DNA of 64,000 nucleotides from Vibrio proteolyticus NBRC 13287 (GCF_000467125.1 NZ_BATJ01000003.1:124001-188000), one strand, 5' to 3'. Shown: positions 1 to 9,240, counted from the first letter of the stretch. Notes: a model not told the origin generated them from the sequence alone. A program made the numbers and translations.

Positions 1-1
1 T

Positions 2-517
2 AATAAGGTTTCCGGTTTCTACGTTTATGGCACAGGCGCTGGGTGGCATGGCTATATGCCTTACTTCGAGCAGATTAAAGTGTTAACCATGTGGAATGTT
101 GTCTTACCAGTCTTAACCTGGTGGAAGGGATATTGTGCCTGGAAAATGCTTGGTATGGGAGAGGATTTGCCGAAACAAGCCTTTAACCAATGGCGTCAGT
201 GGTGTCGCTTTCGTCATTACTTTTTTGATGACCCAAACATGGCAGGCATAGAAAAGCTGTATCAAGCAGTCAAAACCCCCATCGTTGCAGCCAACGCGTT
301 AGATGATCTCTGGGCAATGCCAGAGTCACGTGATGCTTTCGTTCAGCATTACAGTAATGCGCCTTTAACACGTCTTGATCTGTCGCCAGAAGCCTTAGGA
401 GGCAAGATTGGTCACATGGGATATTTCCGCAAGAACGCCGAACCACTTTGGCAAACAAGTTTAGACTGGTTCAAAACGGTGAATACGGGAAATAAAGCAA
501 TAAGCAATAAGCAATAA
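2..517 (+). CDS. Alpha/beta hydrolase, C-terminal part (5' end outside window)
   Basis: The frame is open from the first bases (…VYGTGAGWHGYMP…), so the start lies upstream of the window. The product resembles the C-terminal half of serine-aminopeptidase-like alpha/beta hydrolases. An Asp in ALDDLWAMP and a His in IGHMGYF are placed like the acid and base of the catalytic triad; the nucleophile serine would be in the missing part. The stop codon falls inside a GCAATAA tandem repeat, so the last residues (NKAISNKQ) are encoded by repeat DNA. Substrate unknown. It appears to be island cargo, possibly an older chromosomal gene. Confidence 0.65.
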   Translation, partial: NKVSGFYVYGTGAGWHGYMPYFEQIKVLTMWNVVLPVLTWWKGYCAWKMLGMGEDLPKQAFNQWRQWCRFRHYFFDDPNMAGIEKLYQAVKTPIVAANALDDLWAMPESRDAFVQHYSNAPLTRLDLSPEALGGKIGHMGYFRKNAEPLWQTSLDWFKTVNTGNKAISNKQ

Positions 518-529
518 GCAATAAGCAAT
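497..529 (+). repeat. GCAATAA heptanucleotide tandem repeat
   Basis: Four perfect head-to-tail copies of GCAATAA run from 497 to 524, followed by a partial copy. The array contains the stop codon of the upstream hydrolase and ends 15 bases before the next ORF. A 7-base unit is not a multiple of three, so a change in copy number shifts the reading frame, although every frame of the repeat soon meets a TAA. Confidence 0.9.
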
Positions 530-544
530 GAGACATGACAATCT

Positions 545-1168
545 ATGGGTTTTAAAAGGACAGCTTATGTTTTGGGGATGGAATTTTGCTTAACCCTTCC
601 AAAGCCTTACCGACCAAGTAAAGATCAGTGGCGCGCTATTTTAGGAGATTGCTGTAAAGCACTAGCTGATCATCTCAAACTCAAAGGTGCTGAGAGGAAG
701 GAGTTTTTCTCTTTAATTCGAGGGGTCTGCCATCAACAAAACCAACAAGGAAATGGGTCGGGTGATCACTGTCATTTGCTGATATCAAAAATCGTTGGTG
801 GTAAGGTGCTTGGTGATCTTCAACGCAAAAAAGCCACTTCACTCCTCAAACAAGCCTTTAATACTGCTGTTGCAACACATATGGGTATTTCGGTTAATGA
901 CTATACGCCCCTCGAACTGGATAGGGGTAGACGACTCGAAAAATGGCAGTATGAATCTCGCAAGCTAAAAGAGATTCAAGAACAAAACAACAGACTTCTA
1001 AAAAAATTGGAGAAACAAATTGAGAGATGGGAATTAGCTCTGGAAAACAGTGACATTAAGCAAATTCGCCGCCAGCGTAATAGAATTGCAAAATCACTAG
1101 ATGAATTGGGAAGCGATTTAGGAGATTCAGAACTGTTGTCACGAGTTGAACATGTTCTCAAGTATTAA
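545..1168 (+). CDS. Hypothetical protein with HUH-like motif and C-terminal coiled coil
   Basis: A 207-aa protein I cannot assign to a named family. Residues 72-80 read SGDHCHLLI, a His-x-His followed by aliphatic residues like the HUH metal-binding motif of rolling-circle Rep proteins and relaxases; Tyr136 (EKWQYESRK) lies where such enzymes carry a catalytic tyrosine. Residues about 137-175 are rich in K, E, Q, R and L and look like a coiled coil. No strong ribosome binding site precedes the ATG at 545; a start at 578 (MEFCLTLPK) is possible. It could be a replication or mobilisation remnant of the island, or a single-strand DNA nuclease accessory. Function is not established. Confidence 0.55.
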   Translation: MGFKRTAYVLGMEFCLTLPKPYRPSKDQWRAILGDCCKALADHLKLKGAERKEFFSLIRGVCHQQNQQGNGSGDHCHLLISKIVGGKVLGDLQRKKATSLLKQAFNTAVATHMGISVNDYTPLELDRGRRLEKWQYESRKLKEIQEQNNRLLKKLEKQIERWELALENSDIKQIRRQRNRIAKSLDELGSDLGDSELLSRVEHVLKY

Positions 1169-1574
1169 ATTGCTTTAGCAGCCAAACGTACTGACTGAAT
1201 TCTAACACCCTTTTATGCTGAGCTTTACAAAGTAGCTGGGGCTTCGCACTTCTAATGAAACTTTGCCTCATTCCTACCTAAGTAGTCAGGGCAACCGCAT
1301 GAATAGATATTTTGTAAACGGTAACTACTTTTTTGTTAAATAGTTAAGCGTAGAGTTCTGTAAGATCTAATCCATACACTTAAAAAACAAACAGAGCTAA
1401 GCGAAACGCATTTTCTAACAAGCATCTCTTGGTTGAGGAAATGTGAAATTTAACATTAATTCAACTCATGCGGTCGCCCAGCCTGAGTAGTTGCTCTTTA
1501 CTACACAAGTATTTTCAGAATAACCAACTTTTTCTAATAGTTAGGAGCTTCCTAACTCATGTCGGTTATCAAGT
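1169..1574. other. 406-bp intergenic region with inverted repeats before the Detocs-like operon
   Basis: No gene-sized ORF is seen. An imperfect inverted repeat pairs 1282-1302 with 1466-1490; its best-conserved part is ACCGCATGA, with a TCAGG block on each arm. A smaller GTAGT…ACTAC repeat lies at 1486-1503, and a strong stem-loop at 1520-1569 is listed separately. The promoter of the downstream operon must lie here, but no convincing -35/-10 pair could be chosen. Confidence 0.6.
1520..1569 (+). promoter_or_regulatory. Nested stem-loop just upstream of dtcA
   Basis: Inner arms AGTTAGGA and TCCTAACT (1539-1557) form a perfect 8-bp stem with a 3-base loop. Outer arms ATAACC (1520-1525) and GGTTAT (1564-1569) can close around it. 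The structure contains the only good AGGAG sequence near the operon and ends 5 bases before the dtcA ATG, so it could control translation or bind a repressor. No U-tract follows, so it is not an ordinary terminator. Confidence 0.45.
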
Positions 1575-4500
1575 ATGAAATCAAAAACTTATGTATTAAA
1601 AACGGAACTGGCGACAAAAATCATTAAATTTCAATTAATTAAAAAACAATATGCCACCTATTCCTATGAAATAAGTATTGTATTAAAATGCAATAAAGTA
1701 TGTAGTCACAGTGAGCATCCTATGCTGCAAAGCATCAATGATTTGAGTATCAAGCACCTTTTACTAGGAATAAATAATGTCGGTTCGGTTCATCTAATCG
1801 ATATTCCATCGAAGAGAGCGCGGAATTATTTGAGAGGTACAGACCCTACGAGCTTCAAGCAAACTCGTCGAGCTTTAGAAAAGATCAAGCACAGTTGCAC
1901 CAACTCCGAGTTCAAAAAGTCTGTCTTATTTGTTAGATCCAGTTCCATTTTTGATGGAACAGAAATTGGTCAGTTACTTTCGGAACGGTGCCCTAACGAG
2001 TCGAATAACTTAATTGTGAAGTATTCACTACCTGAGATTGTGACATACATTAACAAGCATGCTTTCGAACTAGAAGAGTTGGCTGACTGTGCTGTGAAGA
2101 TACTGGAATCGCTAAATGTAGGTGATATTAATACTGCTTTAGACTATTGTAGTGATTTGGCTGATATGAAGGGGGCATCCGTATTTTTAATTCGTCAATT
2201 GTCTTATATTACAAATAGATATCAACTTTTAGAGTTAGACGACAACGAGATTCTCAGAAAAATTGATTACATGAAGCAACGAATAAGTGTATCACGTTGC
2301 CCATTTATTGATGGCGCTGTTACTCAATTGAGTAACCTAAGGACTTCTTATATTGCGACATCGAAAAGAATCTATGAGATTGATAAAATATTCAATGGGA
2401 TACACATAGCTAAATCTTTTATCAACCCTATCCCAAATGACAAATCAGAGTTTGAATCAGTTTTAAGTGATTACTTCTCATTCTCTCTTTTTGATTCTTA
2501 CCTATATTTGATGAAATTGCTTAAGTTTAACCTTTCGTTCATTCCTCCGACTACCGTTGAACGAAGCTTAGAGGAAGCATATGAAAGAATCTCTGGTATT
2601 CGATTTAACCCAGAAGGGATGTACAAAAAAGTCGACGAAGATGTTGGTTACTATTTTTTAAGAGAGAGTTTTCTATTTTCTGAACAACCAAATGCTCTAC
2701 AGTTCCAAATAGTTCATGGCTATTATTACGTGAAGGCTCTGAATTCAAAGCGCACGAATCAAATAGTAACTCCTATTGTTGAAGAGTATTTTTCAGATAT
2801 CACTGAGCTAGAACAACTGAATCACATCACTCCCGCTATGTATGAAATTAGAAGTGACAAGTATAATTCTTCTACTTGTGGGATGTTAGAAAACTCAACT
2901 GCACTAGTATATGTATTAGGCCGAAAGCAAGGTCAACTGTCGCCGAATGAGCAAGACTTGTTTGTAGAATTAATGTCTTATACGCGCGAGATTGGCGAAA
3001 TATGTCCTAAGGAATATTTAGCATCAATAGCATCTTCAGCTAAATGTCAGCGGCTTCAATTGGTAGTTAACTGTTTAATCACCCTGAATCATAAATCTCA
3101 ACTGTCAGAGCATCAACTTCGGTCAGTAATTCAAGATTACTGTATACAACAGTTCAATGGTGATTTGAACGCCCTAGTCCAGCACCTGTATAATATTTCT
3201 CCTGCGGTAGCAGAACATCTACTCTTGACCTGTGATGAAACATTCCTAGCAACACTTTTTAGGATAGTAGATCGCCCTGTGGATGCTATACAGGTTCGTG
3301 CGGACATGCTCAACTGGTACGGGAAGATGAGTGGTGAAGAACGCTATCTAGACCGAGCCAAAACATTAAAAATCGATATTCAAATTAACAAAGAAAAGGG
3401 AACTATTGATGACTCCCGTATTTATGTAGACCCATTTAAATACACTCAATGGTTTGAGGATCAAATGGTTGGTAAGCTAACCATGGCTCTTGATAACGTT
3501 ATGATTAGTGAACACCCCGTTGTAAATCTTAATTGGAAAAATGCAGGTGTTGGCAGCACAGATGAGGTCATCAATCTATTACTAGCATGCTACAAAGAGT
3601 TTTGTGACAACCGTTCGTTTGGTATAGCTTCATACCTTGGAAGACGGATAAGACACGGCACCTTCGAAGGGACTGCTAGTACAGAGTTGCGAGCTCTATC
3701 TTCCAATGAAGAGTACGCCCGCTTGTTCGAAGATAAGGAGTTTAGCTCTAGATTTGGCGAATGGATGAGACGCTACGAAGAAATGATAGACGCTCTGAAA
3801 AACAATGTCTTGCAGATCAAGAGTAAACGGAAACCTAAAGGGTGCTTTTCTACAGATATTGATTCTCCAGCTAAAAATGTCGTTGCTGATCAACTGATAT
3901 ACGAAATCCTTCGAATTTATTCCAAGAGAACTGGTGTTGTTAGACTACCGAGCTTAATTATTGATTACTGTTGGCGACTCGCCGAGTTTGACCTTGTTAC
4001 AACTAAGAAGTTACTTAGTGAGAGAAAATCTTCACATGGTGTATTCTCTTATAGTCCCAAATATGGTTCATCAACACATAAGAGACAATACTCAAAATTT
4101 TCTCAAGAAGTTAATTCCCTAACCAGTCAAAAGTTTGGATTGATGGCATCTTGGTTTAATAAACCAACTTATGCCTCGCCAAGTACCGATATTTACTTAT
4201 TGTTTAACGCCGTGATATCCGAGGTAAAAGATAGCTTTCCAGAGTTTGAGCCTAAAATAGACTTAGGGGATAAAATTTTCACCATAAATGGTGGTACGTA
4301 CTATGTTATTTATGATGCTTTATTTGTACTAATCCATAATGCTGCTAAGCATGGTAAACCTGACGGTAGAATACACTTTAAAGTGTCCATACTTGAAGAA
4401 AGAATAAATGCGATTCGAATCGAGTTATATACAGAACTCGATAGCTATGAAGCAGTAATAAAAGCATTAGAAAACATAGAAGAAGCTCAGCTTTTAGCTA

Positions 4501-4676
4501 TAGGTGATGCTGACGACTATGAGAATAAAAGCGGGATTCGAAAACTCAAAAAACTAGAGAATGAAGGAAGTATAAGCGAGCTAAATTTTTCTCCTAGTAA
4601 AGAAGGAAATATGCTCTGTTTTGAATTTCATTTTGAACTTGATAGTAGAGGTAAGTACGATGATATTGATAGTTGA
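1575..4676 (+). CDS. dtcA: Detocs-like sensor histidine kinase DtcA
   Basis: A 1033-aa protein with a long N-terminal sensory region (about 1-640) of mostly helical, repeat-like character and a C-terminal HATPase. IHNAAKHG at about 920-927 (Asn922) is the N box and KSGIRKLKKLE around Gly987 the glycine box. His694 in GRRIRHGTFEG is the best candidate phospho-acceptor, upstream of the ATPase as in histidine kinases. No membrane segment is obvious, so it is probably cytoplasmic. In Detocs the kinase senses phage infection and phosphorylates the two receiver proteins encoded next. The 3' end overlaps dtcB by 17 bases. The ATG has no clear ribosome binding site; the upstream stem-loop may matter. 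Confidence 0.8.
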   Translation: MKSKTYVLKTELATKIIKFQLIKKQYATYSYEISIVLKCNKVCSHSEHPMLQSINDLSIKHLLLGINNVGSVHLIDIPSKRARNYLRGTDPTSFKQTRRALEKIKHSCTNSEFKKSVLFVRSSSIFDGTEIGQLLSERCPNESNNLIVKYSLPEIVTYINKHAFELEELADCAVKILESLNVGDINTALDYCSDLADMKGASVFLIRQLSYITNRYQLLELDDNEILRKIDYMKQRISVSRCPFIDGAVTQLSNLRTSYIATSKRIYEIDKIFNGIHIAKSFINPIPNDKSEFESVLSDYFSFSLFDSYLYLMKLLKFNLSFIPPTTVERSLEEAYERISGIRFNPEGMYKKVDEDVGYYFLRESFLFSEQPNALQFQIVHGYYYVKALNSKRTNQIVTPIVEEYFSDITELEQLNHITPAMYEIRSDKYNSSTCGMLENSTALVYVLGRKQGQLSPNEQDLFVELMSYTREIGEICPKEYLASIASSAKCQRLQLVVNCLITLNHKSQLSEHQLRSVIQDYCIQQFNGDLNALVQHLYNISPAVAEHLLLTCDETFLATLFRIVDRPVDAIQVRADMLNWYGKMSGEERYLDRAKTLKIDIQINKEKGTIDDSRIYVDPFKYTQWFEDQMVGKLTMALDNVMISEHPVVNLNWKNAGVGSTDEVINLLLACYKEFCDNRSFGIASYLGRRIRHGTFEGTASTELRALSSNEEYARLFEDKEFSSRFGEWMRRYEEMIDALKNNVLQIKSKRKPKGCFSTDIDSPAKNVVADQLIYEILRIYSKRTGVVRLPSLIIDYCWRLAEFDLVTTKKLLSERKSSHGVFSYSPKYGSSTHKRQYSKFSQEVNSLTSQKFGLMASWFNKPTYASPSTDIYLLFNAVISEVKDSFPEFEPKIDLGDKIFTINGGTYYVIYDALFVLIHNAAKHGKPDGRIHFKVSILEERINAIRIELYTELDSYEAVIKALENIEEAQLLAIGDADDYENKSGIRKLKKLENEGSISELNFSPSKEGNMLCFEFHFELDSRGKYDDIDS

Positions 4677-5106
4677 AGATGATGCACATAAATCGTCACA
4701 GATCATGGAAGTTTTTAACTCTGTATTAGGTAACGAGACAGAAGTAACGCTAGTTGATAATGTCATGGATGCCGTCAGATTTTTAATTGATCATACTCCA
4801 GAAAAAATCATACTGGATATGTCTTTACCTAGCCATAAAGCTCTACCGGGGCAAGGAACTCCTGTTCCTCTTCCGACTGGTGGTATCGAGGTTTTGTTTG
4901 AACTAAAAATGAAAAATTTGATGGACTTACCAGTTTTGATTCTCACTCAATATCCTGAAATCGAGATTGAAAAAGACCTAATACCTGTTCAAGAATCTGC
5001 TGCGACCTTTGAAGAAGAATACGGGTTCATGGCGATTGAAGCCTGTTACTACGACCACAGCAATAATGAACCGTGGAAGAAAAAAACAATGGAATTCTTA
5101 AAGTAA
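4660..5106 (+). CDS. dtcB: Detocs-like stand-alone receiver protein DtcB
   Basis: A 148-aa response-regulator receiver with no output domain. It starts [11 protein letters not shown] with acidic residues at 6-8, has the phospho-acceptor Asp53 in IILDMSLPS, and the conserved Thr in VLILTQYPE. The start at 4660 is chosen because AGAGGTAAG precedes it at good spacing and because it opens directly with the receiver beta-1 strand; the frame extends further upstream. In the described Detocs system the stand-alone receiver acts as a phosphate sink that keeps the effector inactive without infection. It overlaps dtcA, implying coupled translation. Confidence 0.8.
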   Translation: MILIVEDDAHKSSQIMEVFNSVLGNETEVTLVDNVMDAVRFLIDHTPEKIILDMSLPSHKALPGQGTPVPLPTGGIEVLFELKMKNLMDLPVLILTQYPEIEIEKDLIPVQESAATFEEEYGFMAIEACYYDHSNNEPWKKKTMEFLK

Positions 5107-5107
5107 A

Positions 5108-6265
5108 ATGAAAATACTAATTATCGAAGACAACCCAAGTAAGAAAGAATCTATTGAAGAAGTTATAAATACTTCTGTGCAAAACCTAGCAAATCACTAC
5201 AGTATTAATTGGGCAGAAGATTTAACTAGTGCTAGACGTTACCTTTATACAGAGCAATTTGACCTTGTTATCTTTGATATGTATCTTCCAGACATAAAAG
5301 GACGTGGTCAAGAAATAGATTGCTCTTTTGAGCTTATTTCTGAATTTTCTCACAGCAAGAATTACCAATCTGAAGCAATAGCTTTAACCCAATTTGAAGT
5401 CAATGAGATAGAAAACATACAGCTTTTCAACAAAGCAGGTATAACACTAGTTAGTTATGACGAGTCCAAAGGCTGGAAAACTGCCCTAGAATTGAAATTA
5501 AGTAGAGTCGCTCAAAAAATTAAATGTGACTTTTTGATCTTTTGTGCGTTGGCTAAAGAACGCTCTGCTTTTTCAGACACAGTCGCTATGCTTGGAGAGT
5601 CTCAAAATATTTCAGGGATGGATTGTCAAGAAATTAAAATTGGTGATAAACACGGTTTAATCATAAAGCCAAATGAAATGGGTTTAGTTAGTATGGCTAT
5701 CGTTTCATCTAAAGCCATAGAGTTATTTCAACCCAAAATAGTGGCAATGAGTGGTATTTGCGCCGGAGTTTCAGGAGAGTCAAATTATCTAGACATCATT
5801 GTTGGAAAAATATGCTGGGAATATCAAACAGGAAAATGGAAAGATGGTGAGTTCAAACAAGAGCCCATGCAGACCTCTATAGACTCTAATCTTAAAGTCG
5901 ATCTTGAGCAATCTAAAAATGATAGCTCTCTCATCAACGAAGTACGTAAAAACCTTTATGCTACGGAATTAGGTAACATGAGCATACATGTTGCTCCTAT
6001 CTCATCTGGTTCAGCTGTCATAGCTGATGCTTCTATGATGGAAAGAATAGGAACTCAACACCGTAAAATGGCGGGACTTGAAATGGAGATGTATGCTCTT
6101 TATGAAGCGGCGTCTCAATCATTATGCAAACCATTATACTTCGGAGCGAAGACGGTTGTAGATTTAGCCGATAGCACTAAAGCAGACAATTTTCACGATA
6201 TTGGTTGCCTAACTTCAGCACGGTACGTAGCAATTATGCTCCAAAAGCAACTTGATAGATTATAA
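5108..6265 (+). CDS. dtcC: Detocs-like effector DtcC: receiver plus nucleoside phosphorylase-like domain
   Basis: A 385-aa two-domain protein. Residues 1-130 are a receiver ([10 protein letters not shown], phospho-acceptor Asp57 in [10 protein letters not shown], Thr in IALTQFE). Residues from about 137 onward have the purine nucleoside phosphorylase/MTA-SAH nucleosidase fold: [10 protein letters not shown] at its start, the glycine-containing [11 protein letters not shown], and [13 protein letters not shown] with acidic residues where the family binds the ribose. In Detocs this domain cleaves ATP to adenine and ribose-5'-triphosphate once the receiver is phosphorylated, stopping phage growth by energy loss. 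The ATG lies one base after the dtcB stop, so the three genes are one operon. Confidence 0.82.
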   Translation: MKILIIEDNPSKKESIEEVINTSVQNLANHYSINWAEDLTSARRYLYTEQFDLVIFDMYLPDIKGRGQEIDCSFELISEFSHSKNYQSEAIALTQFEVNEIENIQLFNKAGITLVSYDESKGWKTALELKLSRVAQKIKCDFLIFCALAKERSAFSDTVAMLGESQNISGMDCQEIKIGDKHGLIIKPNEMGLVSMAIVSSKAIELFQPKIVAMSGICAGVSGESNYLDIIVGKICWEYQTGKWKDGEFKQEPMQTSIDSNLKVDLEQSKNDSSLINEVRKNLYATELGNMSIHVAPISSGSAVIADASMMERIGTQHRKMAGLEMEMYALYEAASQSLCKPLYFGAKTVVDLADSTKADNFHDIGCLTSARYVAIMLQKQLDRL

Positions 6266-6332
6266 GGTGCATGAAATCTATACTTATAAAGGCTTGAGAT
6301 CTAATAGAGAAAAACCTCACTAGCTCAAACTT

Positions 6333-6372
6333 ATCTGACAGCCTCACCAGTGTAACTCGGTGGCTGTCAGAT
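6333..6372 (+). terminator. Long hairpin after the Detocs-like operon
   Basis: Perfect 11-bp arms ATCTGACAGCC and GGCTGTCAGAT, with a further ACC/GGT pairing inside, lie 67 bases after the dtcC stop. Only ATTAAAT follows, so termination may be inefficient, but the stem is the most stable one in the interval. The rest of 6266-6527 shows no gene. Confidence 0.5.
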
Positions 6373-6527
6373 TAAATGTAGTGTGAATTTTGTCTACCTC
6401 AGTTCATTTTGTAGTGGATAAATTAATTTATTTACTCAATTAGAGGTCTCGCAATACCTTAGATAATCCTCTTAATGCTAATTTAGCAAAATTGCTGACA
6501 AGGTTTTGTCCAAGAACTAGTTCTGAT

Positions 6528-7163
6528 TTAAGTCAATGAAGGTATCAACACATATCGTTTCTTAACACGCTGAACAGTAGACAGAGAAACTCCGACCTTA
6601 CTCGCCGTTTCACGAATTGAATGACCAGCCGCAAGTAAAGCTAGTATCTGTTCATGCTTGCCCTTCATTTTACCTGTATTTGCTCTACACCCTTGAAAGG
6701 CTTGACTCCAACCACCAGATTCTCTCAACGCTCTCCTGCCTGCTTCTGCTGAAGCAAGACGAGTCTCACGTTCAGCGGCTGCCATGGCTGTAATCATAGT
6801 TATTTGAACATTGGTGATCATATCCGCCATGGTGTCACCTGTGTACTCAAACGTTCTAGCCTGATTAAGTGTTCTAATGATAACTCCACGGTTCAATAAA
6901 GTGCGCATCACGCCTTCAGCATCTTCGTAGTCACGTCCAATCCTATCAACCCACCAGACAATCAAGGTATCGCCTTTACGAAGACCAAGCACTGGGTCAA
7001 TAAGCCTTGATAACACCTCTCTTTCTACAGCAGGAACCGTTCCACTCGTACCATGTATTTCAGGAATAATTTCAGCGTTTGGGTACTGTTTCTTGATGTC
7101 TATTTCTTGTGAAGCGAGGTGCTGGTCTTTCGTTGATACTCTTAAGTAAGCAATTTCTGTCAT
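6528..7163 (-). CDS. Serine recombinase (resolvase/invertase family)
   Basis: A 211-aa protein of the small serine recombinase family. The catalytic serine is Ser10 in AYLRVSTKDQ; VWWVDRIGRDYED carries the conserved Arg pair of the active site; AAAERETRLASAEAGRRAL is the long helix E; and a C-terminal helix-turn-helix (SIRETASKVGVSLSTVQRV) binds DNA. Length is typical of resolvases. It lies between the Detocs-like operon and the integrase and may resolve or invert island DNA; no target site pair was recognised. Start at ATG 7163. Confidence 0.85.
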   Translation of the reverse strand: MTEIAYLRVSTKDQHLASQEIDIKKQYPNAEIIPEIHGTSGTVPAVEREVLSRLIDPVLGLRKGDTLIVWWVDRIGRDYEDAEGVMRTLLNRGVIIRTLNQARTFEYTGDTMADMITNVQITMITAMAAAERETRLASAEAGRRALRESGGWSQAFQGCRANTGKMKGKHEQILALLAAGHSIRETASKVGVSLSTVQRVKKRYVLIPSLT

Positions 7164-7305
7164 AGCTGTATTCTTTTAGTTTGTATATTCAAATTAGGAT
7201 ATTCAAAATCCGATTACCAACCAAAAGAACACGCTACTGAGCACATAATGATGCTGGTGGATGTAGTCATTAAGTACTAATCAAAAGACTACCTTTGAAG
7301 CAAAC

Positions 7306-9240
7306 CTAAACCTTATACAGCAGTACGTTGATCAAGATATCATCAACATTTAGCTCGTCGATTTTTTCTTTTAGCTTTTTGACAGAAAAACGACCACCAT
7401 AAGTATCGTCTGTAATGCAACCATTCTCATGACCGACTAATTGAGCCACAATTGGACAACGTTTACCCCGTTTTTGGTAGTCAAAGATGAAGCTATGTCG
7501 GAAACTGTAGAAAGACTTGTTCTGTAACGAAAGCCCCATAGGCATTGAAAAAGTCCTTGTAAACCAATCTTCGACTTTGCCGTAAAACCCCGATTTCTCG
7601 GTATAAGTTAGATCAGGAAACAGCAAATCTTCTCCTTTGACTGAATCTAAATATGACTGAAAGCCCAGTCTAAATAAGACATCAGGCACTGGTATAATCC
7701 TGACTGCATTAGCGTTTTTCACGCTTTGATCTGACTCAGATTCCTGAACTAGAAAACACAATATACCCTCACGAAATTGCACATCCCGCAATCGAAGTTG
7801 GCAGATTTCATTTGGTCTCGCTCCAGTGGTAAGAGCGATGAGCATTACCCAGTATTGATAGTTAAGGCGTATCTTGTCTCTTGTATTTATTCCAATTCTA
7901 AGTTGCGTATATACTGGATGGGAGAATATCTTCCTTAAATCTCCTGCTGTAAACGGTTCTTTTTTAGATTTATCGTCATCTATTGCATCAACAGTGCGCT
8001 TAGCTTTTGACTTCGATTTAGATTTTGAAAGTCCGTTAAACGGGTTGTAAGTTATCTTGTTATGTTCGATTGCCCAGCGATAAACAGAAGAAGCACGTTC
8101 GATATCTCTCATCGCTTGTTCTTCTTTTCTTAATGCGCCCCCAACATCTTTGTTTTTTTCAATGATTTGCGTGGCACTTAAACCATCAAAATGTTTCTTA
8201 TTTGCAAGGCTACGAGCATTTGCTGGGAACTGTTTTATCAAGGGAATGATTCGATTAACATCATCTCGACTAACATTGGCCATATCAGATGAACCTAAAA
8301 GGTCATGCACTAGACGACACGCAGTGACTACCGCTTTGACCTCTTTCTTACCCTTGTTCAGATTATCTTTCTCTAGCCTGTAACCCTTAAGAATATCTTC
8401 AATGTTTACAGCGCTAACAGGATTCGCTACCTCCAACATATGACTATTATCCGAAAGATCTGGAGTTGGCTTTGAAAGTACTGAACTTCGATTGATATTA
8501 ACTTGGAAAGCCATTGTGTCTGTGATAGAAGCACTTTCTTGGTAATAGTCGCAAGCGATGAGTGGTTTATTCAGTTTTTGTATATCTATCCATTCGTACC
8601 GATGCAATTCATCCAGAATAGCTCTGGCCTTTGGCACATCAAGAACATCGAGGCATTTTTGAAAAGATTCCACAAATTTGCACAATGTAATAGCTACATT
8701 GACAATCTCTTCATAGTAATAGGATCTTTCTGCATTCTTAGCCCAAGGTAACTCACTAATATAAGAATTGGCATGTTCAACAGATGACTTAGAACGGTCC
8801 CATATCCCTTCAATAAGCTCAATAGACTCAATCCATCCATTTGAACCTTCGTTACGCAAAGCTATTCGACGTTGCTGAGCCCTAAGGAGCTGTGGTTGAG
8901 ATTCTAGTGTACTGAGACAGTTCGAGAGTACTTCGATGATTTTATTCTTTTCTCCATCAGAGAAACCCCAAACATTCCGTTCTTCTAACTCGAAAAACTT
9001 AGGGAGCAAATCAGATAAAGAGGAATTTGAAGTGTTCTTATTAGACTGATGTTCTAACAAAAGTAATTCCTGCCACAATTCTTGCTGTATGTGCGATGCT
9101 CGTAATTTAGCAGTAACTCGGCACTTTGTGTGAAGAGATTTCTTCAGTTCCATTTTCCCAAAAAACTGAGGTCGATACTTAGGCGGAATTTGATAGCGGA
9201 AGTACCAGATACCGGAGGAGCGTTGAGTAAGATAGCGCAT
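7306..9240 (-). CDS. Tyrosine site-specific integrase of the island
   Basis: A 644-aa tyrosine recombinase. The N-terminus (LTQRSSGIWYFRYQIPPKY) matches the small arm domain common in large integrases of proteobacterial islands. A core-binding region occupies about 300-440 and the catalytic domain the last 200 residues: Arg475 in TTGARPNEIC, Arg581 and His582 in YSFRHSF, His in LVGHENG, and nucleophile Tyr614 in DDTYGG. The usual first His of box II is Tyr578 here. I prefer the ATG at 9240 (MRYLTQRS, preceded by GGTGG); an in-frame start 15 bases upstream is possible. It should catalyse integration and excision at ffs. Confidence 0.85.
   Translation of the reverse strand: MRYLTQRSSGIWYFRYQIPPKYRPQFFGKMELKKSLHTKCRVTAKLRASHIQQELWQELLLLEHQSNKNTSNSSLSDLLPKFFELEERNVWGFSDGEKNKIIEVLSNCLSTLESQPQLLRAQQRRIALRNEGSNGWIESIELIEGIWDRSKSSVEHANSYISELPWAKNAERSYYYEEIVNVAITLCKFVESFQKCLDVLDVPKARAILDELHRYEWIDIQKLNKPLIACDYYQESASITDTMAFQVNINRSSVLSKPTPDLSDNSHMLEVANPVSAVNIEDILKGYRLEKDNLNKGKKEVKAVVTACRLVHDLLGSSDMANVSRDDVNRIIPLIKQFPANARSLANKKHFDGLSATQIIEKNKDVGGALRKEEQAMRDIERASSVYRWAIEHNKITYNPFNGLSKSKSKSKAKRTVDAIDDDKSKKEPFTAGDLRKIFSHPVYTQLRIGINTRDKIRLNYQYWVMLIALTTGARPNEICQLRLRDVQFREGILCFLVQESESDQSVKNANAVRIIPVPDVLFRLGFQSYLDSVKGEDLLFPDLTYTEKSGFYGKVEDWFTRTFSMPMGLSLQNKSFYSFRHSFIFDYQKRGKRCPIVAQLVGHENGCITDDTYGGRFSVKKLKEKIDELNVDDILINVLLYKV

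Noticed and set aside
497..529. Possible CRISPR array
   Set aside because: The 7-base units are contiguous with no spacers; it is a simple tandem repeat.
1169..1574. Retron or other structured RNA
   Set aside because: Inverted repeats are present, but there is no reverse transcriptase gene in the window.
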